Shown here in pieces: positions 25,426-32,784 of a DNA stretch of 38,963 nucleotides. A program made the position numbers and the translations under genes. The notes under the pieces are model-generated. The model did not search any database. It was given only the letters and a program-made list of their open reading frames with translations, and was not told where the DNA came from. Position 1 is the first letter of the stretch. Every line of letters begins with the position of its first letter. Source of the DNA: Fibrobacter sp. (GTDB lineage Bacteria > Fibrobacterota > Fibrobacteria > Fibrobacterales > Fibrobacteraceae); assembly GCA_024689485.1 (NCBI GenBank), contig JAILDK010000066.1, positions 1-38,963 of the forward strand. The letters run 5' to 3'.

Positions 25426-26652
25426 TTAATTCAATGGCTGGAGACCTGCCTTGACTGCCCAATCGTAAGTGGTAAGGTACGGGTCAGGAGATACAGGTGC
25501 AGGAGTTGCAAAGACTTCGTGAATCAGACCATCTTCAGCCACTTCGCCGATACGGACAGGCTTCGAAAGGTGCTGATTTTTACCGTCGATGACCACTTTA
25601 CCTTCTGGAGCGGTGAATTCCACAGAACCCGAACGGATCACGCTGAGAACGGAGTCTACAGCAAAGCTTCCTGCCTTTTTAACCGCTTCTGCCCAGAGGT
25701 AAACGGCGTCGTATGCGGCTTCTGCAGGGTCGGAAGTCACACGGTTGGAACCGAACTTTGCCTTGTATGCGGCAACGAAAACGTCATTTTCGGGTGTCTT
25801 GGTCGTTTGATAGTAGTTCCAAGAAACCAGGTGACCTTTCAAAATGCTCGGCCCAATCGTGGAGACTTCTTCTTCTGCAATCGAGAATGACATGGTCATG
25901 TATTCTTTGCTTGTGTAGTTCTTTTCAGACATCTGCTTGAAGAAGGACACGTTACCCGTTCCGTTCAACGTGTTGACGATTACATCAGGCTTTGCCACTT
26001 CGATCTTCGAAATGATAGCGGCAAAATCTGTCTGATCCATATCCGCATATTCTTCGCCGACGACAGAAATGCCTGCGGCTTTTGCCTGTGCGTTGATAAT
26101 CATATTGGCCGTGCGCGGGAATACGTAATCGGAACCGAGCAGGAAGAACTTTTTATAGCCTTTTTCGATCAAGTATTCAATCGCGGGAACGATCTGCTGA
26201 TTTGGAGCTGCGCCTGTATAGACAATATTCGGAGAGGCTTCCATGCCTTCATACTGGACTGGATACCAGAGCAACGATTTGTATTCTTCAAAAATCGGTT
26301 TGACCGCTTTACGCGACGAGGATGTCCAGCAACCGAAAACGGTAGCGACTTTTTCGATATCAACAAGTTTTTCTGCTTTTGTTGCAAATGTTGCTGGTTC
26401 CGAAGCACCGTCTTCTTCTACGAAAATGATTTTTTTCCCGAGGACACCACCGGCGGCATTAATCTGCTCAATAGCAAGAACTTCAGCGTCACGAACCGCT
26501 TTTTCGCTGATGGCCATCGGTCCCGTTAAAGAATGCAGTAAGCCGACCTTTACGGTTGCCTGGCTTTTTTCTTCCTCGCCTCCACAGCCGAAAATTCCGG
26601 CTGTCAAAGCTCCTGCCGCAAGAGTGGTTAAAAGAGTTTTTTTCAGGTTCAT
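25426..26652 (-). CDS. urtA: Urea ABC transporter substrate-binding lipoprotein UrtA
   Basis: The 408-residue protein has a lipoprotein-type signal (MNLKKTLLTTLAAGALTAG, lipobox GIFGC, Cys near 23). The type I periplasmic-binding fold follows: VKVGLLHSLTGPMAISE, NAAGGVLGKKI, VFGCWTSSSRKAV, YPVQYEGMEASPNIVYTGAAPNQQ and FLLGSDYVFPRTAN. The last three are diagnostic of urea/short-amide binding proteins. ATG 26652 is preceded by GAGGA and starts the signal peptide; an upstream in-frame extension has no support. As the first gene it would receive the sigma-54-type promoter at 26686-26705. Confidence 0.96.
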   Translation of the reverse strand: MNLKKTLLTTLAAGALTAGIFGCGGEEEKSQATVKVGLLHSLTGPMAISEKAVRDAEVLAIEQINAAGGVLGKKIIFVEEDGASEPATFATKAEKLVDIEKVATVFGCWTSSSRKAVKPIFEEYKSLLWYPVQYEGMEASPNIVYTGAAPNQQIVPAIEYLIEKGYKKFFLLGSDYVFPRTANMIINAQAKAAGISVVGEEYADMDQTDFAAIISKIEVAKPDVIVNTLNGTGNVSFFKQMSEKNYTSKEYMTMSFSIAEEEVSTIGPSILKGHLVSWNYYQTTKTPENDVFVAAYKAKFGSNRVTSDPAEAAYDAVYLWAEAVKKAGSFAVDSVLSVIRSGSVEFTAPEGKVVIDGKNQHLSKPVRIGEVAEDGLIHEVFATPAPVSPDPYLTTYDWAVKAGLQPLN

Positions 26653-26685
26653 TGTATCCTCGTTGTTGAAGGGTTTTAGTCTGCT

Positions 26686-26705
26686 ATAAGCAAAAGCCTT
26701 GCCAA
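26686..26705 (-). promoter_or_regulatory. Sigma-54 (RpoN) promoter upstream of urtA
   Basis: On the reverse strand TTGGCA-A-G-N4-TTGCT has GG and GC exactly ten bases apart. It matches the -24/-12 consensus TTGGCACG-N4-TTGCW except for one base (A instead of C). The predicted start site is near 26678, leaving a leader of about 26 bases with a GAGGA ribosome site. Confidence 0.75.
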
Positions 26706-26791
26706 ACAATTCAAAAGGACGTTGGAAAAAACTTGCAAAAAAATATCTTGTAAAATTTCGCAAAAAAGGCTTGTTAGATTTTGACGGTTAC

Positions 26792-26810
26792 TTTGTACAA
26801 AATTCTAGAA
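26792..26810. promoter_or_regulatory. Adjacent palindromes, possible enhancer-binding site for the urt promoter
   Basis: TTTGTACAAA (26792-26801) and TTCTAGAA (26803-26810) are perfect palindromes one base apart. They lie about 90-110 bases upstream of the -24 element, the normal range for activators of sigma-54 promoters. Neither matches the NtrC consensus closely. Confidence 0.35.
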
Positions 26811-26823
26811 GATTCATTTTTGT

Positions 26824-26855
26824 AAAAAGAAACGACAGAACTGTTGTTCTGCCGT
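26824..26855 (-). terminator. Intrinsic terminator of the ATP-grasp/alpha-E operon
   Basis: On the reverse strand ACGGCAGAAC and GTTCTGTCGT form a ten-bp stem (one G-U pair) around an AACA loop, followed by TTCTTTTT. It lies 30 bases after the alpha-E stop and separates this operon from urtA. Confidence 0.88.
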
Positions 26856-26884
26856 TCCCTTTTCACGGAGAGATGTTTTTCTGC

Positions 26885-27814
26885 CTAGTTGAAAAAATCT
26901 TTCCAAATCCAATTGCCGAGTTCTGCCAAGTGTTTCTGGTACTTTTCGATTTTTTCGTGAAGGCCTTCCGCAATGATTTCATCGATTGTGGTGAAGTCAA
27001 TGTCGGCGCGGATCTTTCCAATGAGACGAAGCGAATTCGAATTGGCCTTGTGGTGAAGCGCGATGTTTTTGAGCGTCCATTCTGCCTGATCCAAGCAAAA
27101 ACGCATGGAACGCGGAAATTCCTGGGACAGCAACAAAAATTCGGCGACATTGTGCGGCGTTGTATTGGAATAGCGTTTGCGGAACATTTCAAAGGCGCTG
27201 ACGCTTTTGAGAACCGCGTTCCATTGGACCGTATCCAAGACCAAGCCTACCATGCTGATGTCGGGAAGGAGAATGTAATACTTCACATCGAGAATGCGCG
27301 ACGTCTGATCGGCGCGTTCCAAAAGTGTTCCAAGTCTTGCAAAGCTCCAGGCGAGATCGTGATTCATGGTGCCGTAGATGATGCCGATCGTCAACTGTCC
27401 AAATTCCTTGACTTTGGAATAGAAGTTGTGCGGACTTTCCAAAGCTTCTTTTTGAACTTCGGGATCTTTGAGCTTTAAATAGAACTGATTGACTGTAATC
27501 CAAAGTTCCGAAGAGATGCTTTCTCGGATACAGCGGGCGTTTTCACGTGCTGCGGCAACACAAGAAAGAATGCTGTTCGGATTCTCCAAATCGAAAGTCA
27601 AAAAGATCAGCGCATTTTGAATGGTGACATGGGAATATTTTTTGAAGAACATTTCCGTATCGCCGACGGTTTGCAGTACAGGTTCCCAGGGACGTTCTTC
27701 CCCGGGTAAATCCAGCTGCAGCTGCAAATTCACATCGATGCATCGGGCAATATCTTCTGCTCGTTCAATATAACGTCCAAACCAGTAAATGGAATGGGCA
27801 ACGCGACTTAACAT
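26885..27814 (-). CDS. Alpha-E domain protein (DUF403)
   Basis: The 309-residue all-helical protein begins MLSRVAHSIYWFGRYIERAEDIARCIDVN, the family hallmark. It contains ENARCIRESISSELW, IYGTMNHDLAWSFARLGTLLERADQTSRILDVKYY and FCLDQAEWTLKNI. Alpha-E proteins occur in operons with circularly permuted ATP-grasp amidoligases and transglutaminase-like proteases and are thought to help make or process a peptide tag or modification. The biochemical role is not settled. GGAG precedes ATG 27814, and it is the last gene of the four-gene operon, 23 bases after the ATP-grasp gene. Confidence 0.93.
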   Translation of the reverse strand: MLSRVAHSIYWFGRYIERAEDIARCIDVNLQLQLDLPGEERPWEPVLQTVGDTEMFFKKYSHVTIQNALIFLTFDLENPNSILSCVAAARENARCIRESISSELWITVNQFYLKLKDPEVQKEALESPHNFYSKVKEFGQLTIGIIYGTMNHDLAWSFARLGTLLERADQTSRILDVKYYILLPDISMVGLVLDTVQWNAVLKSVSAFEMFRKRYSNTTPHNVAEFLLLSQEFPRSMRFCLDQAEWTLKNIALHHKANSNSLRLIGKIRADIDFTTIDEIIAEGLHEKIEKYQKHLAELGNWIWKDFFN

Positions 27815-27837
27815 AGTTTACTCCGAAATAAAAGGGT

Positions 27838-29325
27838 TTATTGTTGCTGTTGTTCCATCCATTGGCGAGCCTGCCCGTGTTCTGGAGCACGCTCGTTTTC
27901 GGCGAGAACCCATGTGTCTTTACAACCGCCGCCTTGCGAACTATTGACGACGACAGAACCTTTTTTCAATGCGACGCGGGTCAGTCCTCCGGGAAGAATG
28001 TAAGTCTCTTTTCCCTGGATAATGTAAGGACGCAAATCCACATGGCGACCTTCAAATTTTTCGTCGATAATGCAAGGGACGCGGCTCAGGGAAATCATCG
28101 GCTGGGCAATGTAATTGCGCGGATTGGCGAGAATTTTTTTCTTGAACGCCGCGCATTCTTCCGCTGTCGATTTGGGGCCGACGAGCATTCCGTAGCCTCC
28201 CGATTCATTGGTCGCTTTGACGACCATTTTGTCAATATTCTCTAAAACGTGCTTCATCTGCTTGGAATCTTCGCAGACAAATGTCGGAACGTTGGAAATC
28301 AGCGGATCTTCGCCGAGGTAATAGCGGATAATATCCGGAACGAATGTGTAAATCGCCTTGTCATCTGCGACGCCGCAGCCCGGCGCGTTTGCCAGGGCTA
28401 CATTGCCCGCCTTATAAGCTTCGATGAGCCCTGGCACGCCCAGCACGGAGTCGGGGCGAAACACATTCGGATCCAAAAAATCATCGTCGATTCGACGGTA
28501 AATGACATGAACCTGTACAAGTCCATCTGTTGTTCGTGCGTAAACCTTTTTTTCTTTGACGATCAAATCGTTTCCGCACACGAGATCGACGCCCATCTGC
28601 TGCGCAAGATAAGCGTGTTCGTAGTAGGCGGAATTGTAAACGCCCGGAGTCAGCACGACCACTTTCGGGGAATCGATTCCTTCCGCCAGATATTCTAACG
28701 ATTCGCGCAATCGGACGCAGTATTCGTCCACAGGGCGAATCGGGCAACGGCTAAAAACCTGCGGGAACGTCCGTTTCAGAATCTGACGGTTCTGTAAAAC
28801 ATACGAGACGCCGCTTGGACAGCGCATGTTGTCTTCTAAAACGTAGAAGGTTCCGTCCGAATCTCGTACAAGATCCGTCCCGGTGATGTGCGCCCAGATG
28901 CCTTTGGGCGGGGTAAAGTTTTCCATCTGCGGACGGTAAGCGGGGCACGTGCGAATCAAGGATTCAGGAACGATTCCGTCGCGAAGGATTTTCTTTTCGC
29001 CGTAGATGTCGTTCAAAAAACAGTTCAACGCAGCTGTCCGCTGCCTTAAACCTTTGTCGAGAATCTTCCAATCTTCCGCCGAAATAATGCGTGGAATTAC
29101 ATCAAACGGAATGATCTTATCCTTGCCATCTTTACTTCCGTAAACGGCAAAGGTAATGCCATTGTCGAAGAAGGCAGACTCCGCCGCTTTCTGACGTCGC
29201 TGCATTTCGCCTTCCGGAAGACCGTTGATACGCGAAAACAGCGTCTCCGCCACAGGGCGGGGAGAACCGTCTGGAAGACAGAGCTCGTCATAGAAGCCTT
29301 CTGTATCGTAATGGGCAAATTTCAT
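27838..29325 (-). CDS. Circularly permuted ATP-grasp protein (DUF404/DUF407), stand-alone
   Basis: The 495-residue predicted amidoligase carries FDVIPRIISAEDWKILDKGLRQRTAALNCFLNDIYG, IWAHITGTDLVRDSDGTFYVLEDNMRCPSGVSYVLQNR with the metal-ligand Glu/Asn pair in LEDN, KATNESGGYGMLVGP as nucleotide-loop region, and RHVDLRPYIIQG near the end. All expected conserved segments appear intact, so it is likely active. The product of the family is unknown. The C-terminus is Gln-rich (WMEQQQQ). AGGAG precedes ATG 29325, seven bases after the transglutaminase stop. Confidence 0.92.
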   Translation of the reverse strand: MKFAHYDTEGFYDELCLPDGSPRPVAETLFSRINGLPEGEMQRRQKAAESAFFDNGITFAVYGSKDGKDKIIPFDVIPRIISAEDWKILDKGLRQRTAALNCFLNDIYGEKKILRDGIVPESLIRTCPAYRPQMENFTPPKGIWAHITGTDLVRDSDGTFYVLEDNMRCPSGVSYVLQNRQILKRTFPQVFSRCPIRPVDEYCVRLRESLEYLAEGIDSPKVVVLTPGVYNSAYYEHAYLAQQMGVDLVCGNDLIVKEKKVYARTTDGLVQVHVIYRRIDDDFLDPNVFRPDSVLGVPGLIEAYKAGNVALANAPGCGVADDKAIYTFVPDIIRYYLGEDPLISNVPTFVCEDSKQMKHVLENIDKMVVKATNESGGYGMLVGPKSTAEECAAFKKKILANPRNYIAQPMISLSRVPCIIDEKFEGRHVDLRPYIIQGKETYILPGGLTRVALKKGSVVVNSSQGGGCKDTWVLAENERAPEHGQARQWMEQQQQ

Positions 29326-29332
29326 AATTCTC

Positions 29333-30214
29333 CTATTCTGGATTGTTTTTTAAGTCCACATTGACTGCGACTTTTAATGTATGGGGTCCTCCACCCGTAA
29401 TCACGCCCTTGAGAGGGCTTACGTCTCCAAAATCACGTCCCCAAGCGATGATGATATGCTCACTTCCGCCGAGGATATTGTTTGTCGGGTCAAATTCCAC
29501 CCAGCCGTGGCCGGGAAAGAATACGCTGACCCATGCATGGGACGCATCGGAACCAAAAAGCTTTTTCTCTCCTTTGGGCGGGTACGTTCGCAAGTAGCCG
29601 CTGATGTACCTGCACGGCAAATGCAGCGAGCGCAAACACCCGATCATCAAATGCGCGAAATCCTGACAGACGCCTTTTCTTCCGCGAAGAATTTCGGCGG
29701 GCATAGCCCCGATGCGCGTCGCTCCGGGCGTGTAATAGCAGTCCGTGTAAATGCGCGTCATCAGTTCGCTTGCACATTCAAACAAGGGTCTTCCCGCGGT
29801 AAAACTTTTCTTCGCATAGTTTTTGACGGAATCGTCAAAGTTTGCAAAGGGCGATGGGAATGCGTACATCGAAGCGTCCAGTTCTTCTGCCGAATGCGCA
29901 TGTTCAATCTGTTGAACGACATCTTCCCACGGCGGGGAAGTCTTGGGCGGATCTTCGGCGCGAACGTCGACGACTCCAGACGTTTGAATGCGAAAGTGTT
30001 GATGTTCTTCTTCCACGCTAAAGGCAAGCGCTCGATTTCCGAAGATGTCTAAGCGTTCCTGCTTGGCGGCTGGAAAAGGTTCAATTTCAAGACGGTGAGA
30101 AATCCAATGCTGTCGGGGAACCTCCCTGGGTAAAAGATGGGCTAAATGATTGCTGAAAAGGACGGGCAGAGAATAGTCGTAAACGGTTTCGTGATCGATC
30201 TGATAGACGGGCAT
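29333..30214 (-). CDS. Transglutaminase-like cysteine protease/amidase
   Basis: The 293-residue cytosolic protein has an N-terminal beta domain (about 1-80; YQIDHETVYDYSLPV) of the bacterial transglutaminase-N type. The catalytic core follows, with Cys183 in RKGVCQDFAHLMIG, His226 in DASHAWVSVFFPG and Asp242 in GWVEFDPTN. Such proteins sit beside ATP-grasp/alpha-E genes and are proposed to cleave or transfer the peptide bonds those enzymes make. AAGGAG precedes ATG 30214. It lies nine bases after the large fused gene. Confidence 0.93.
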   Translation of the reverse strand: MPVYQIDHETVYDYSLPVLFSNHLAHLLPREVPRQHWISHRLEIEPFPAAKQERLDIFGNRALAFSVEEEHQHFRIQTSGVVDVRAEDPPKTSPPWEDVVQQIEHAHSAEELDASMYAFPSPFANFDDSVKNYAKKSFTAGRPLFECASELMTRIYTDCYYTPGATRIGAMPAEILRGRKGVCQDFAHLMIGCLRSLHLPCRYISGYLRTYPPKGEKKLFGSDASHAWVSVFFPGHGWVEFDPTNNILGGSEHIIIAWGRDFGDVSPLKGVITGGGPHTLKVAVNVDLKNNPE

Positions 30215-30223
30215 AAGTTCTCC

Positions 30224-32665
30224 TTAAACTTCCGTCACAAGCGCGTGGACAATCCCCGCGCGAGGTGCGTGATTTAAGTAGAGCCTGTTGATCAGCTCGG
30301 CCGTTTTTTCAAAAGAAGCGATGCTTTTCGAAATCAAACGTTCAAGGCTCGGACGGCGAGCGTTTTCTTCCACCGAAAGGCTCTTGACATCCGCCAAACG
30401 CAGCTCTGTCTGCAACCGCAAAAGTTCTCGATCGAGCGGCAAAAAAATCGAATCCACGCTCGCATCTCCAGGCAAATGTTTCGCTTCTTCGCAAAGGCGC
30501 AAAACCTGATACGCAACGCTCCTCGGATTGGATTCGTCGCAAAGCAAAAGGTCCAGCACGGGAACCGTCTGCAAACGACCGCCATACCGCCGATGGTAAG
30601 TCATCGTACCGTCGCCGACTTCCAAAAGGGCCTGCAACAACAGCAACTTGAGGGAATCGTCTGCTGGCACATCGACAAGCATCGATTCCAAAAGGCGCAA
30701 CAAGCGAATGCCGCGTTCAATCCGCCGCCCGATTTCCTGAAAGCGCCATTCGTGTCCGCGGGTCATCGATTCCGCCATGACTCCGGAAACGGCTGCGCTG
30801 TCGGTCAGCACGCTTGTCAAATAGGGGATGACCGCCGCTGCGCCAGTTCCGTCGGGCATCTTCGCTGAACCAAAGCTGCTCAAGTAATTCCAAAGATCGT
30901 CCGAAATGCGGTCTCTCAGCTGCACGGAAAGATCTCGAATCTGTTTGAGCGGAATTTGCAAACCGTCGGAACAATCTTTGCGTAAAACGAAATATCTCAA
31001 AGCGTTTTCAGGATCTCCTTCTGTAGAATGGATGCTTTTGAGGAGCCAAGGAATTTCGGGCATTTCGGGCCACGATTCATCCGATAGACGCTCCGCGAGG
31101 ATTCTTGCCACGCGGGACATCATGTTGGTTGCTGCAAGAGCACGTCCTAGGTGATACAGGTTTTCCGCTGCACGGCTTGGCAAATCGCCGCCCGCCCGGG
31201 TCGGCGTGACCACGCTTTCCGCCGGAGCGAGGAGCGAAAATGTGGCGACGGGATGCCCTGCCAAAACCCAAATGTCCTTTTCACCTGTCTGAACAGGTTC
31301 TCCAGGTGCAGAAGGAATCTGGTAAGTCCCATAACCTCCCGGCATGGCGATTGTTTCGGACGGTGTATTGACGCAAAAGAATCGCATCTTGACGTTTGCG
31401 GTGACCCAGCTTTTGTTTCGGTAAACGGGTGCGGTTGAGCCGTCTGTCGCTTCAACGGCAACGTATTTTTCTGGTTCTTTTTCGACCGCTTGCATCAGCG
31501 CGAGCTTTCCTGTGACGGTTAAATCTTTATAAGTCTTAAAATTCTCCTTTCCGAAGATTTTTCGGAACTTCCATTTTTCAGGTTCGTCAAAAATGCGATC
31601 CTTGCTTTTGGAGTCTGCACACCAAAGCGTTTCCACACTCGGAAGCAAAAGTTCTTCATTCAAAAGCGTTTTGCAGACCTCGGGCAAAAAAGGGTTGAAT
31701 ATCGAATGCTCGAGCGCGCCGGAACCGAGGAAGTTCGCCATCGCCGCATTTCCGGCGCGAATGGTGCTGATCAGCCCGACCGCACCTTCGCCCGTATCGA
31801 CGCGCAACTCCAAAGGATCGCAAGCCGTATCCTCGACGCGGCGAAACAGGGTCCCAATCTTTTTCAGCCCCACGAGCGTCTTCATGTACACCTGCATCCG
31901 CCGAACCGCTAAATCGTCGTTTTCCACCAGTGGAATTCCGAGATAGCGGGCGAGTACCGCATCTTCGGCACGGCGTTCCGAATTCGGAGCGGATGCGAGC
32001 ATCGCGACGACGCCTTCAATATTCTGTTCCTTTTGCAAAAGGTTCAGGCAGTCGAGCAAAGTCTTGAAAAATCCCGCCAACCGTTCCGTGTACAGCTTGC
32101 GGAAAAGTTCTGGAAAGGCGCGGCTGACTCCGATCCTGTTTTCCAAGGCTCTTCCAAGTCCATCAGGAACTTGCAAATAATCCTCGGTCACGCGAAAGTT
32201 CCCGTCTGCATCCCGAATCAAATCGGAACCCATCAGATGAATAAAAATTCCGTAGGCCGGTTTGACCTTCCAGGCGACCGATAAAAAATCCGGATTGGCG
32301 AACAAAAGCGCAGGAGGGAGTTTTCCCGTTTTCCAAAGCGTCTGCTCGCCGTACATATCTTCGGCTAGTGCGTTAAAGAGCCTTGCACGTTGCGTCAAAC
32401 CTTCTTTTAATCCGCGCCATTCCTTTGCTGAAATGATCAAGGGCAATGGGTCGGTACGCTTGGATTCGCCGCTGCCCGCGAAAGAAATATCGTTTGAACT
32501 CAGAACGTGATAAAGACGGTTGCAGCGTCTTTCAAATTCCGAGGCGTCCAAGGAATCCATCTTTGCCATTGCGGCAAAGTCGTCGAAGCGTGTTCCTTCT
32601 GGCGGAGAATATTCCGAACCGCCGATTTTGAATTTTAAATTTGGCATACACTCTTTATCTCGCAT
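30224..32665 (-). CDS. Fusion of circularly permuted ATP-grasp and alpha-E domains, ATP-grasp possibly degenerate
   Basis: In this 813-residue protein, residues about 75-470 align with the stand-alone ATP-grasp protein (PLIISAKEWRGLKEGLTQRARLFNAL, IFIHLMGSDLIRDADGNFRVTED). The metal-ligand LEDN is here TEDY, the Gly-rich nucleotide-loop segment is replaced by an unrelated VAVEATDG stretch, and the RPYI segment is absent. From about 495 to 813 is an alpha-E domain (SRAAENLYHLGRALAATNMMSRVARILAERLS). It may act as a regulatory or scaffold partner of the stand-alone enzyme. ATG 32665 is used; ATG 32647 (MPNLKFKIGG) is equally possible. Neither has a strong Shine-Dalgarno, and a terminator hairpin ends ten bases upstream. 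Confidence 0.88.
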   Translation of the reverse strand: MRDKECMPNLKFKIGGSEYSPPEGTRFDDFAAMAKMDSLDASEFERRCNRLYHVLSSNDISFAGSGESKRTDPLPLIISAKEWRGLKEGLTQRARLFNALAEDMYGEQTLWKTGKLPPALLFANPDFLSVAWKVKPAYGIFIHLMGSDLIRDADGNFRVTEDYLQVPDGLGRALENRIGVSRAFPELFRKLYTERLAGFFKTLLDCLNLLQKEQNIEGVVAMLASAPNSERRAEDAVLARYLGIPLVENDDLAVRRMQVYMKTLVGLKKIGTLFRRVEDTACDPLELRVDTGEGAVGLISTIRAGNAAMANFLGSGALEHSIFNPFLPEVCKTLLNEELLLPSVETLWCADSKSKDRIFDEPEKWKFRKIFGKENFKTYKDLTVTGKLALMQAVEKEPEKYVAVEATDGSTAPVYRNKSWVTANVKMRFFCVNTPSETIAMPGGYGTYQIPSAPGEPVQTGEKDIWVLAGHPVATFSLLAPAESVVTPTRAGGDLPSRAAENLYHLGRALAATNMMSRVARILAERLSDESWPEMPEIPWLLKSIHSTEGDPENALRYFVLRKDCSDGLQIPLKQIRDLSVQLRDRISDDLWNYLSSFGSAKMPDGTGAAAVIPYLTSVLTDSAAVSGVMAESMTRGHEWRFQEIGRRIERGIRLLRLLESMLVDVPADDSLKLLLLQALLEVGDGTMTYHRRYGGRLQTVPVLDLLLCDESNPRSVAYQVLRLCEEAKHLPGDASVDSIFLPLDRELLRLQTELRLADVKSLSVEENARRPSLERLISKSIASFEKTAELINRLYLNHAPRAGIVHALVTEV

Positions 32666-32674
32666 TATTTATGC

Positions 32675-32714
32675 CAAAAAAAGAAAACGCTGGAATTCCA
32701 AAGAATTTCAGCGT
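32675..32714 (-). terminator. Strong terminator hairpin after the acetolactate synthase gene
   Basis: On the reverse strand ACGCTGAAATTC pairs with GAATTCCAGCGT (one mismatch) around a four-base loop, followed by a long T-run interrupted by one C. It ends only ten bases before ATG 32665, so any transcript reaching the ATP-grasp operon from upstream must read through it. Confidence 0.85.
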
Positions 32715-32784
32715 CTGTTCTAAAAAGGGAACTTTAAGAATCGACAAATTCTCGACAAAAATTAGAAGTCATTGCAAAATTGTC

